Source: Ligilactobacillus araffinosus DSM 20653 (lineage in GTDB: Bacteria; Bacillota; Bacilli; Lactobacillales; Lactobacillaceae). Taken from it: a stretch of DNA of 35,676 nt. Shown here one piece after another: positions 8,289 to 17,039 of the stretch; position 1 is the first letter of the stretch, and every line of letters starts with the position of its first letter. The stretch covers positions 1 to 35,676 of the forward strand of contig NZ_AYYZ01000015.1 of NCBI RefSeq assembly GCF_001435375.1, written 5' to 3'. The translations under genes and the position numbers were made by a program. The notes under the pieces are model-generated. The model was not told the origin of the DNA. It worked only from the letters and a program-made list of their open reading frames with translations, and did not search any database.

Positions 8289-8356
8289 TTCTCACACCTC
8301 TTCTCAATACAACCATACCAAACTTAAATTAAAGAAGATATTAATATGCTTAGCTT

Positions 8357-8839
8357 TTAATAAACTCCTCCTTGATAAGTCCCGCTGATAACGTGACGGA
8401 AATCAAACGTTGATAATTCTGACATCCGAATGATTCGACTTACTCCAACCGCAATCATTAAATTTATTGGTTCATCTGAATCGTCCGGGATGACTAAAAC
8501 GGTCTGCTTACCTGATGCTCTTAGATATCCCATCTCATAAGCAACACCATCATCAATTTGAGCTGGATTATATAGCATAATTCCTAAATCAGCCCCCATC
8601 ATCCCTTCAATGTCTGAGACATAAGTTCGATTCTGCCATTCAACGTCATGAACAAGCTCAGGATGTTCATTAACATCCATCCCTTTGTATTGATGATCAA
8701 GTGGGAAATGTGAAAACTCACGTGAAACGGTGGGATTCGTTTCAATTGCCTTCAACCCTGCATCTAACTGTTCGCGTTGTTCAGGCGTAAACCAACTACA
8801 TGCAATATATGCCTTTACTGGGCCAGGTTCAACTGTCAT
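8357..8839 (-). CDS. ndt: Nucleoside 2-deoxyribosyltransferase
   Basis: A 160-residue enzyme that moves deoxyribose between nucleobases for nucleoside salvage. It follows the Lactobacillus Ndt pattern: N-terminal AYIACSWFTPEQ, FPLDHQYKGMDVNEHPE, GVAYEMGYLRASGK with the catalytic Glu, INLM with the conserved Asn, and the C-terminus YQGGVY. I chose the ATG at 8839 because GGAGA lies 7 bases upstream. The upstream ATG at 8866 directly abuts the stop of the preceding gene and has no ribosome site. It probably forms an operon with the small membrane protein gene upstream. Confidence 0.9.
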   Translation of the reverse strand: MTVEPGPVKAYIACSWFTPEQREQLDAGLKAIETNPTVSREFSHFPLDHQYKGMDVNEHPELVHDVEWQNRTYVSDIEGMMGADLGIMLYNPAQIDDGVAYEMGYLRASGKQTVLVIPDDSDEPINLMIAVGVSRIIRMSELSTFDFRHVISGTYQGGVY

Positions 8840-8866
8840 AATTCTTCTCCATTCTTTCGTTGCCAT

Positions 8867-9046
8867 TTACCGAAGTAAATATTTTACAAATAAATAAATG
8901 CCACCACCAAAAATGATGATGCCAATCGTCATAATCATTCCACGTGAAAAAGTAGCCGCTCGGTCCCGAACTCCCAAAGCATTGTAAATCATTAAAAAGC
9001 CGATTACGATCAGCAATAAAATTATTAAAATAATTGAAAGCCGCAT
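8867..9046 (-). CDS. Small two-helix membrane protein of unknown function
   Basis: A 59-residue protein with two hydrophobic helices (about 3-24 and 38-56) joined by a short basic loop (GVRDRAATFSRG). I do not recognise a family beyond general resemblance to short DUF-type membrane proteins of lactobacilli. AGGTG lies 6 bases before the ATG at 9046; the in-frame GTG at 9055 lies inside that ribosome site. It is 27 bases upstream of ndt on the same strand and is probably co-transcribed. Confidence 0.7.
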   Translation of the reverse strand: MRLSIILIILLLIVIGFLMIYNALGVRDRAATFSRGMIMTIGIIIFGGGIYLFVKYLLR

Positions 9047-9120
9047 CTCGTTCACCTACTTATCCTCGTATATTATTATCTTATCTTAGATTAAACTCAT
9101 TTACCATAAAAAGATAATAC

Positions 9121-9180
9121 AAAAAGGTAAAGCAAATAAAGTTTCCTAAAAATAAGAAAATTTTATTCGCTTTACCTTTT
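9121..9180 (-). terminator. Terminator of the second LysM/Apf-like gene
   Basis: AAAAGGTAAAGC (9122-9133) pairs with GCTTTACCTTTT (9169-9180), with further A/T pairing inside. On the minus strand a T-rich tract follows. It lies between the 9209-9823 gene and the small membrane protein gene. Confidence 0.75.
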
Positions 9181-9208
9181 AATCATTAACTGATTTTAAA
9201 TTACGATT

Positions 9209-9823
9209 TTAATACCAACCGCATTCTTGCCAGTGCTTTTGAGCGTTAACCCATGAGCCATAACGACTTGTAACATATTGGTTAGCAACTTCATCTTGGT
9301 GAGCTGGTGAGTAGTCACCGTTTAAGTAACTAGCACTTAATTGATATGCACCAACATATTGACCATTCCGGGCGTTGTAATTTCCACCTGATTCACGGGC
9401 AACAATCCATGCCTTCGCAGCTGCATCACTATTTGAAAGATTTGATGATGCTGAAGAATTGGAACCATTATTTGCTGTCGTTCGAGTTGTTTGTGAACTT
9501 TGAGCAGCAAGTTGAGCATTTTGATTTTGCTTTGCCTGATTATTTGAAGCTGCAGATTGTTGAACTGTTGCTTGAGGTTGACCATTTACTTGATTATTTT
9601 GAGTTCCATTAACTTGAAGTTGTTCACCAGCATAAATCAAGTTAACATCAGCTAAATGATTAAGTTGTTGAATCGATGAAACCGTTGTGTTATATTCGGT
9701 TGCAATTTTTGAAAGAGTATCGCCACTTTTTACCGTCACTGTATCAGCGTTTGCGGCTACGGCACTTACAGTTATCAAGCCGAATGCTGCTGCAATTGTC
9801 AATAAAAACTTTTTGATTCTCAT
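9209..9823 (-). CDS. Secreted LysM protein with Apf-type C-terminus (second paralogue)
   Basis: A 204-residue exported protein with the same plan as the 7241-7864 gene: signal peptide ending ANA|DTV, one LysM domain (VKSGDTLSKIATEYNTTVSSIQQLN), a Gln/Asn/Ser/Ala-rich linker, and the lysozyme-like tail with [19 protein letters not shown] and GSWVNAQKHWQECGWY. The Glu of RESGG matches the catalytic Glu of transglycosylase-like domains. AGGAG is 12 bases upstream of the ATG. It converges on its paralogue, with three unrelated genes between them. Expected role: cell-wall remodelling, shape or aggregation. Confidence 0.88.
   Translation of the reverse strand: MRIKKFLLTIAAAFGLITVSAVAANADTVTVKSGDTLSKIATEYNTTVSSIQQLNHLADVNLIYAGEQLQVNGTQNNQVNGQPQATVQQSAASNNQAKQNQNAQLAAQSSQTTRTTANNGSNSSASSNLSNSDAAAKAWIVARESGGNYNARNGQYVGAYQLSASYLNGDYSPAHQDEVANQYVTSRYGSWVNAQKHWQECGWY
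9302..9343 (-). repeat. 42-bp inverted repeat, right copy
   Basis: Reverse complement of 7730-7771 with no mismatch, in the C-terminal coding part of the second Apf-like gene. Confidence 0.9.
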
Positions 9824-10128
9824 AAATAAAATTCACTCCTATAAAAAATTCTGTTTTCGTTCTGACACGTTGTTTTCCTTAACAACACTGTTTAGTATAC
9901 GGGGAAAATGTAACAGGTAAATAGCAGGATAATTACTATTTGCTGCTTTTATGTAATATTTATCTTCAGGATGTAACGTAAAGTAATAAACTCTAACAAA
10001 ATAAATTTATTTATCAATCAAAATTCCTTTATTCTCGGCGTTCATTCATTTTCGCCCTTTTATGACAAAATCACCTCCATTGAACAGTAATTTCTGTTAA
10101 ATTTTCACAAATAATTTTTTCTAACAAA
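9824..10128 (-). promoter_or_regulatory. Promoter region of the second LysM/Apf-like gene; otherwise no gene
   Basis: On the minus strand TATACT (9894-9899) is a clear -10, with TTTACC 16 bases upstream as a weak -35. The leader is about 65 bases. The remainder (about 9930-10128) is AT-rich and shows no gene. An isolated GGAGGTGAT on the minus strand near 10072-10079 precedes no usable reading frame. Confidence 0.5.
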
Positions 10129-10170
10129 GAAAAAACCAGAAAAACCGTGAGATTCCGCTGTTTTTCTGAT
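10129..10170 (-). terminator. Terminator of the TVP38-family gene
   Basis: CAGAAAAAC (10137-10145) pairs with GTTTTTCTG (10160-10168). On the minus strand the hairpin is followed by GGTTTTTTC. It lies 30 bases after the stop of the 10199-10900 gene. Confidence 0.8.
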
Positions 10171-10198
10171 TCTAAATCGTTGATTTGTAATTTGAATG

Positions 10199-10900
10199 TT
10201 ACATTCCCGTTTTCTTTTGATGATGTTGTTCAAACTGACGGTATACCCTAAAGAGGATTACAAAAATCAAAAGAATTAAGACAACTACAATGATAATCCG
10301 GAGTGCGCTTCCGCGGAAGACCGCATCACCACCAAAAGCATACAGTAGTGACATCGGCAGCGTTCCTATCGCGATACAAATAATTAACCGCCCAGTTCCC
10401 ATCTTAAGCTTAACGGCCATATAACTTGTAAAACTTGACGGAATCATTGGAAGAGCATATCCCAAAATAATTGCCAACGCTGGATCTTTAAACCGCTTAA
10501 ATGATGCCATTTGATTTTTGAAACGTTTCGAATGCTTAATGAAATTAAAATGCGCTAAAAGATAAACTACCAGCAAATTCCCTAAAACATAGCCGCCCAA
10601 ATTCATTAAAATCCCTAACCACGGGCCATAAAGGACTCCGTTAAAAATGCAGACAACCGCAACCGGCGCCCCTGGAATCGCGGTCAGAATCGCAGTCAAA
10701 ATAATCAACAAACACGCATCCTTGATTCCATGATGCCGAAAGGCCTGCTTTAAATACATGCGATCATTTTGCGGATTAAAGAACTGATGAAGCTGTGGAT
10801 AATAATCCCGCAGCAACAACCCGATCACCCCGACCGCTAAGATAATTCCTAATGTAACTGTACTATATAGTAAGATTTTTCTTCGTGTTTCCTTTTTCAT
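10199..10900 (-). CDS. TVP38/TMEM64 (VTT-domain) family membrane protein
   Basis: A 233-residue integral membrane protein with an N-terminal anchor helix, a long central VTT (DedA-like) region containing TAIPGAPVAVVCIFNGVLYGPWLGILMN, ALPMIPSSFTSYMAV, and a C-terminal helix with a basic tail. VTT/DedA proteins are linked to membrane lipid homeostasis, including transport of undecaprenyl phosphate or phospholipids in some members; the substrate here is unknown. The ATG at 10900 follows AAGGA by a normal distance; the TTG at 10906 is less likely. It is divergent from the hrtRBA-type operon. Confidence 0.82.
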   Translation of the reverse strand: MKKETRRKILLYSTVTLGIILAVGVIGLLLRDYYPQLHQFFNPQNDRMYLKQAFRHHGIKDACLLIILTAILTAIPGAPVAVVCIFNGVLYGPWLGILMNLGGYVLGNLLVVYLLAHFNFIKHSKRFKNQMASFKRFKDPALAIILGYALPMIPSSFTSYMAVKLKMGTGRLIICIAIGTLPMSLLYAFGGDAVFRGSALRIIIVVVLILLIFVILFRVYRQFEQHHQKKTGM

Positions 10901-10975
10901 CGTCAATTCCTTGCTAATCGTATTTCACTTTCTATCTTATCATTTAACAATTTAAAAAAACACTGAAACAAAATG

Positions 10976-11004
10976 TTGACACGGTGTCACTATTGGAATA
11001 CAAT
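10976..11004 (+). promoter_or_regulatory. Promoter of the hrtRBA-type operon
   Basis: TTGACA (10976-10981), a 17-base spacer and TACAAT (10999-11004) form a near-consensus promoter with a start point near 11011. The -35 lies inside the first palindromic operator, so a bound repressor would block RNA polymerase. Confidence 0.82.
10977..10989. promoter_or_regulatory. Operator 1 (HrtR-type palindrome)
   Basis: TGACACGGTGTCA is a perfect 13-bp odd palindrome overlapping the -35. It is repeated exactly at 11019-11031, with 42 bp between centres (about four helical turns). From memory the Lactococcus HrtR operator is ATGACACAGTGTCAT, almost the same. Confidence 0.82.
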
Positions 11005-11018
11005 CTAAGTATATTCAG

Positions 11019-11031
11019 TGACACGGTGTCA
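11019..11031. promoter_or_regulatory. Operator 2 (HrtR-type palindrome)
   Basis: Second exact copy of TGACACGGTGTCA, just downstream of the predicted transcription start and 5 bases before the ribosome binding site of the regulator gene. Two sites in phase suggest autorepression by two dimers on one DNA face. Confidence 0.82.
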
Positions 11032-11050
11032 TTAAAAGGAGTTGATTATT

Positions 11051-11560
11051 TTGCCAAAACAGACATTTTTAAAATTAAATGTCGAAAAAAAGAAACGCAT
11101 TGAAAACGCGCTCCTAAATGAATTTGCGCATTACCCATTAAACAAAGCCCAAGTTGCCCGAATCATCAAAGACGCTTCAATTTCACGGGGAGCTTTTTAT
11201 AAGTATTTTGATGATCTGACTGATGCATACCAATACCTTCTTCATCAGGAACTTGGTCACGTTCACGTTAACCTTGAAAATCAAGATTACGCTGAGCCGC
11301 AGCTTATAATCCGCCAAATGCGCCGGTTTATTGATGAGGCTCATACTCTTCCAAGTTATTCATTATTTCAAATGCACTTTAAATATAATGAAAATTTGCT
11401 GCGACCATTTATCCCGACAACTGAGATGAAAACCACCACTTGGATGTACTTCATTTTAAGTCACGAAACTTTACGCTCACTCTTTCTTGATCCCGCTAAT
11501 CAAGAATTTTATTTCAACCGTTTTAAAACCGCAATTGCTCAAATAGGAAAGGAACAGTAA
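11051..11560 (+). CDS. hrtR: TetR-family regulator, probable heme sensor HrtR
   Basis: A 169-residue TetR-type repressor. The N-terminal helix-turn-helix is about residues 20-55, with QVARIIKDASISRGAFYKYFDD as the recognition region; the rest is an all-helical ligand domain. I place the start at the TTG at 11051, which lies 9 bases after AAGGAG; the TTG at 11042 abuts that site. It is the first gene of a regulator-permease-ATPase operon with gene order and operator like Lactococcus hrtRBA. His70, His72, His109 and His138 are possible heme ligands (Lactococcus HrtR uses two His). Heme sensing is inferred, not seen. Confidence 0.75.
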   Translation: MPKQTFLKLNVEKKKRIENALLNEFAHYPLNKAQVARIIKDASISRGAFYKYFDDLTDAYQYLLHQELGHVHVNLENQDYAEPQLIIRQMRRFIDEAHTLPSYSLFQMHFKYNENLLRPFIPTTEMKTTTWMYFILSHETLRSLFLDPANQEFYFNRFKTAIAQIGKEQ

Positions 11561-11562
11561 TT

Positions 11563-12621
11563 ATGTTTTTAGCACTTAAAGAAATCAAACACGAAAAACT
11601 TCGTTACGGCCTGGTGATTTCAATGGTCGTCCTCATTAGTTACTTAATCTTTATTTTAACAAGCTTGGCTCAAGGATTAGGAAGTCAAAATACCGCCGCA
11701 ATCGACACGTGGAACATTAAACAGGTCGTTTTGAATAAAGATTCTGATATCAATATGCGGCAATCCTTCTTAACGATCCAACAAGTTAACCAGCTTCACC
11801 AAGGAAAAAATGATGCCATTATTGGTCAAGCAGCCGTGGTTGCTAAACATTCCGACCTGCCACAAATTAGTGCAACCTTTATTGGGATCAAACCAACCCA
11901 ATTCATTTACAAGGATATGAAAGTCATTAAAGGCCACAAACCGTTAACCAACCGCCAATTGGTTGTTGATTCTTCGTTTGAAACTAAAGGCTACAAAATT
12001 GGTCAATGGGTCAAGTTAAACTCCCTTAACCAAAAATATCAAATTGTTGGGTTTGTCAAAAATGCCAAAATCAACATTTCACCAATTGCATATGGCAGGT
12101 TATCTGCATGGAAAGCCATCAGTAATCTGAATCCAAACTTGGCTGCAAACGCCCTTGTTACTCGAAACAAATATTACAAGGTTACTGACAACAACTTGAA
12201 AGCATACTCAGTATCCGCCTTTATTAATAATCTTCCAGGCTACACTGCCCAAAATATGACTTTTGAATTTATGATTGGATTCTTGATGGTCATCTCATTG
12301 ATCGTCATCGCGATTTTCCTTTACATCATTACCAATCAAAAACTTCCAAACTATGCTGTCTTAAGAGCCCAAGGTGTACCCGCTAAAACCCTGGTTATCA
12401 GTACGATCATGCAATCGTTAATTCTAGTTGTCAGCGGAATTTTAATTGGCGCTCTTCTAACATGGATTACCAGTTTAGTCATTCCTGCAGCTGTTCCAAT
12501 GACATTTAACGTTCCCGTTTTAAGTACAGTTGCTGCCGGATTAGTCTTAACTTCGATCATCGGTGCAATTTTACCAGTCCGGACAATTATGAAAATCGAC
12601 CCTGTAAAGGTTATCGGCTAA
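11563..12621 (+). CDS. hrtB: ABC transporter permease, probable heme exporter HrtB
   Basis: A 352-residue MacB/FtsX-type permease. There is one N-terminal membrane helix (about 15-37, preceded by LALKEIKHEKLRYG), a large extracytoplasmic domain (about 40-220) and three C-terminal helices (about 225-335), ending DPVKVIG. N-terminal KEI...K.RY, the LAQGLG just after helix 1 and the overall length match HrtB, the permease of the heme efflux pump. It starts two bases after the regulator stop. The general FtsX/MacB assignment is firm; the heme substrate rests on operon context. Confidence 0.8.
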   Translation: MFLALKEIKHEKLRYGLVISMVVLISYLIFILTSLAQGLGSQNTAAIDTWNIKQVVLNKDSDINMRQSFLTIQQVNQLHQGKNDAIIGQAAVVAKHSDLPQISATFIGIKPTQFIYKDMKVIKGHKPLTNRQLVVDSSFETKGYKIGQWVKLNSLNQKYQIVGFVKNAKINISPIAYGRLSAWKAISNLNPNLAANALVTRNKYYKVTDNNLKAYSVSAFINNLPGYTAQNMTFEFMIGFLMVISLIVIAIFLYIITNQKLPNYAVLRAQGVPAKTLVISTIMQSLILVVSGILIGALLTWITSLVIPAAVPMTFNVPVLSTVAAGLVLTSIIGAILPVRTIMKIDPVKVIG

Positions 12622-12639
12622 GAAAGGAGCTTTAATAAG

Positions 12640-13314
12640 ATGACTGCATTAACTTTAAATCACGTTAATAAAACATTTGGAAAAGGAATTGCAAAGGTTG
12701 AAGCCCTCAAAGATGTTAATTTTAATGCTGAACAAGGAGAAATGACCTTAATTCTTGGACCATCAGGATCCGGTAAAAGTACGTTTTTAACGATTGCCGG
12801 AAGCTTACAAACCCCAACTAACGGCGAGGTTCTGATCAACAACGAAAATATTCGGCACCTTTCTGCCAAGAAACGCGAACAACTACGTCTTAATCACTTG
12901 GGATTCGTTCTTCAATCATACAACCTCGTCCCATACCTGACAGTTAAGGAACAATTTAAACTCGTTGATAAGGTTAAAAAGAACGGCAACCTTTCAGCAA
13001 GTCAGCTCGATGACCTGCTGAAACTGTTAGGAATTAACCAGCTTATCAATAAATATCCCGATCAGCTTTCAGGTGGCCAAAATCAACGGGTTGCAATTGC
13101 TCGGGCGTTATATCCAGATCCTGAAATTATTTTGGCAGATGAACCAACTGCAGCTTTAGATTCAGCCCATGTTGAAGAAGTCGGTAAATTGTTTGCACAG
13201 CTTGCACACGCCCAAAATAAAGCGGTCGTTGTTGTTACCCACGATTTACGGTTAAAAGCTTATGCTGATAAAATCTTCAACATCACAGATGGAGTAATTT
13301 CACGGGAAAAATAG
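12640..13314 (+). CDS. hrtA: ABC transporter ATPase, probable heme exporter HrtA
   Basis: A 224-residue MacB-type ATPase. Walker A GPSGSGKST (about 40-48), Q-loop VLQSYNLVPYLTV near 90, signature LSGGQNQRVAIARAL near 146, Walker B IILADEPTAALDS near 166 and H-loop VVTHDLRL near 200. The segment YNLVPYLTVKEQ resembles HrtA. AAAGGAG precedes the ATG, 18 bases after hrtB. With the permease it should export a toxic small molecule, most likely heme, giving tolerance when heme is present in the gut or food. Confidence 0.83.
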   Translation: MTALTLNHVNKTFGKGIAKVEALKDVNFNAEQGEMTLILGPSGSGKSTFLTIAGSLQTPTNGEVLINNENIRHLSAKKREQLRLNHLGFVLQSYNLVPYLTVKEQFKLVDKVKKNGNLSASQLDDLLKLLGINQLINKYPDQLSGGQNQRVAIARALYPDPEIILADEPTAALDSAHVEEVGKLFAQLAHAQNKAVVVVTHDLRLKAYADKIFNITDGVISREK

Positions 13315-13316
13315 CT

Positions 13317-13345
13317 TTGTCCTTCCCCTTTGATTTTGATAAAAT
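13317..13345 (+). promoter_or_regulatory. Probable promoter of corA
   Basis: TTGTCC (13317-13322), a 17-base spacer and TAAAAT (13340-13345) with a TGA extension. The -10 lies within an inverted repeat TTTGATAAAA (13335-13344) / TTTTATCAAA (13361-13370), which could be an operator or a leader hairpin. Confidence 0.5.
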
Positions 13346-13383
13346 GAATAAGAATTTAATTTTTATCAAAGAGGTGAATCCCG

Positions 13384-14313
13384 GTGATCAAACAGGAAAA
13401 ACTTTCAGAATTAACTCAAACCGATTTTAAATGGTTTGACGTTGTCGACATTGATGAAGCTGATATTCGCGAACTTAAAAAATCATTTAAACTTACTCCC
13501 GAGATCACTTCATATGTATCTGACCTGAACGAACGGCCGCACTATGACTATGATGAACACACTGATAGCCATCTTCTCGTATACGACGTTCCGCTTTGGT
13601 CGACAGCTGAGATCAATCATTTTACGACTCGGCCAATTGTTTTTCTAATTCATGAAAAGACTGTTTTTTCATTCCATACTCACCGAACAAATTATGTTTT
13701 TGAGCAATTTGAAGGTAGTGAAATGCACCAACGGCTTCAAAATGTCCATGACATCACCGAGTTTGTAATGCTGTTTCTCTTTCATTCGACCCAGTATTTT
13801 CAACGTGCATTAACCCAGATCAACACTGATCGCAATCAACTTGACCGCGAACTAAATAATGAAATTGCGAACCGCGATCTCCGTGAACTAGCTCAAATCG
13901 AAAAAAGTCTAGTTTACCTTTCAAGCAGTATCAGTACAAACTTGATGATGCTGCAAGATCTAGGGAAAACACCGTTAGCACGGTTACTGACGCCAGCAGC
14001 ATTTGAGCGGCTCGATGATATTCTGATCGAATCTAAACAATCCTCACAAATGGTTAAAATTTCAAACGAAGTTACCGAAATGCTTTCAAAAACTTCAAAT
14101 AATATTTTGAATAATAACCTGAACGATACAATGAAATTTTTAACTGTTTGGTCGTTACTGCTGACAATTCCAACTATTATCACCGGCTTCTTCGGCATGA
14201 ATGTCAATCTCCCACTTACCAATAATCACTGGGCATGGTTGATTATCATTGTCTTGAATGTCGGCTTTATGATCTGGCTTTTTATTTACATGAAGAAACA
14301 CCATTTTATTTAA
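13384..14313 (+). CDS. corA: CorA-family magnesium/divalent cation channel
   Basis: A 309-residue CorA-type transporter. A long cytoplasmic domain of mostly acidic and helical sequence is followed by two C-terminal membrane helices (about 250-272 and 284-303). The selectivity signature GMN lies between them (FFGMNVNLP near 274) and the tail is basic (YMKKHH). CorA channels carry Mg2+ (or Co2+/Ni2+) as pentamers. The start is GTG at 13384 with AGAGGTG 7 bases upstream. It has its own promoter candidate and terminator. Confidence 0.92.
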   Translation: MIKQEKLSELTQTDFKWFDVVDIDEADIRELKKSFKLTPEITSYVSDLNERPHYDYDEHTDSHLLVYDVPLWSTAEINHFTTRPIVFLIHEKTVFSFHTHRTNYVFEQFEGSEMHQRLQNVHDITEFVMLFLFHSTQYFQRALTQINTDRNQLDRELNNEIANRDLRELAQIEKSLVYLSSSISTNLMMLQDLGKTPLARLLTPAAFERLDDILIESKQSSQMVKISNEVTEMLSKTSNNILNNNLNDTMKFLTVWSLLLTIPTIITGFFGMNVNLPLTNNHWAWLIIIVLNVGFMIWLFIYMKKHHFI

Positions 14314-14315
14314 TA

Positions 14316-14373
14316 AAATGCGAACTATTCCAATTAATGTGTTTTAATCTCACAGAATAGTTCGTATTTTTTT
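14316..14373 (+). terminator. Terminator of corA
   Basis: A 10-bp perfect stem CGAACTATTC / GAATAGTTCG (14321-14330 with 14355-14364), extended by A/T pairs and followed by a T-run. Confidence 0.8.
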
Positions 14374-14433
14374 ACTATTTAAAACGATTCCAATCAGGTA
14401 CAATTAACTCACCGAAAGAGAAGGCAAAAAATT

Positions 14434-15349
14434 ATGAACACCCCAACAACCACTCAACCCCTTTGTAAAAGCCGTTAAGCGTGTTGCTTGGGGAACAATT
14501 ATTTTTTTAGTCGCACTTAACGTGATCGACTTGCTCGTTTCGCTTGGAGTTGTAATCATCTAGGAAAATTCAAACTTGATCGAGAGGCTAACCAATGGCT
14601 AGGCATATGTGATTGCCGGCGTCATCGGCGTTGTTCTTGTCTTAATTAAAACCAATCAAACTGAACGCCAGCAGATTTTTACCGCTCATAAAACGATGAT
14701 CAACTGGCAAGCAATTATTGGAATCATCCTTATACTTTTTGTTTTTCAACTCGGAGCCAAACTCTTTGGAACCATTGTTGAAGCCGGATTGAAGTCCCTT
14801 GGTTTTTCAGCCCTTGCTGCAATGCAAAATGAAAGTCAAACCGGAATTCGCTCGGTTAGTATGATGGTTTATGGCGGAATCTGTGCTCCATTATTTGAAG
14901 AAATCGTTTTTCGCGGATTCGTCTTCCGCAAACTGCAACCATTCGGCGTTAAATTTGCCCTGATTATCTCATCGTTTCTCTTTGCATGTGCCCACGGAAA
15001 CTTGATTCAAAGTCCGTTTGCATTTGCGACCGGAATACTTCTTGGATTAGTTGCATACCGTTATGGATTAAAATGGGCCATTGTTACCCATATCATCAAT
15101 AACCTTGGATTAAGTATCGGTCTCCAATTGCTTTCGCAAAAGATCGTATGGATTCCATTTTTAACCGTTGGTCTAGCGATAATTGGTCTGATCGGATTCA
15201 TTTTAGTCGGCATGCGGCCATTGATTAATTGGTAGCGTCAGAATCGAATTCAAGACCACTTTTTATCAATTACTTTACGTCAATTACCAATTTTAATTAT
15301 TTTAGCTTATGGAATCGCCCTTGCGCTGGGAGGAATCCAACATCGATAA
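14434..15349 (+). pseudogene. Decayed CPBP-family (CAAX-type) intramembrane protease gene
   Basis: ATG at 14434 (GAAGG 9 bases upstream) begins MNTPTTTQP. A surplus C in a CCCC run (14458-14461) then shifts the frame. From 14462 one frame continues to a TAA at 15347-15349 but is cut by three TAG codons at 14561, 14600 and 15233. The frame encodes membrane helices and the intact CPBP motifs EEIVFR, FACAH and HIINN, and past the last TAG a further hydrophobic helix (PILIILAYGIALALGG). Repaired, it would be 304 residues. A 208-residue piece (14609-15235) remains open, but its start lacks a ribosome site. CPBP proteins act in bacteriocin self-immunity or protein processing. Probably inactive. Confidence 0.8.
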
Positions 15350-15350
15350 A

Positions 15351-15384
15351 AAAATGGAACTGCAAAAATTGCAGTTCCATTTTT
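15351..15384. terminator. Bidirectional intrinsic terminator
   Basis: A perfect 12-bp stem ATGGAACTGCAA / TTGCAGTTCCAT (15354-15365 with 15369-15380) with A and T tracts on the two sides. It ends guaB on the minus strand and the decayed CPBP gene on the plus strand. Confidence 0.88.
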
Positions 15385-15404
15385 CAATTCTAATACTTTT
15401 AGTT

Positions 15405-16956
<1,552 letters not shown>

Positions 16957-17039
16957 GTGATTATTCCAATTAATTGTGAATTACGAATAATTATTCTTCG
17001 ATTCATTCTAAAAATAGGTTTAAATTGCAATATTTTAAT

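Noticed and set aside
10071-10080. Excellent ribosome-site sequence GGAGGTGAT on the minus strand
   Set aside because: The frames that follow stop within a few codons, so no gene is supported; it may be chance or a relic.
11042-11050. TTG at 11042 as start of the regulator
   Set aside because: It directly abuts the AAGGAG site; the TTG at 11051 has the right spacing.
14609-15235. Intact 208-codon CPBP gene starting at GTG 14609
   Set aside because: The start has no ribosome site, lies inside a longer interrupted frame, and the frame continues past its TAG with helix-coding sequence; better described as a piece of a pseudogene.
14434-15349. Amber codon recoding (stop-to-sense) in this genome
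   Set aside because: TAG is the normal end of sbcD, hrtA and the b5-like gene in this window, each followed by the next gene or a terminator; decay is simpler.
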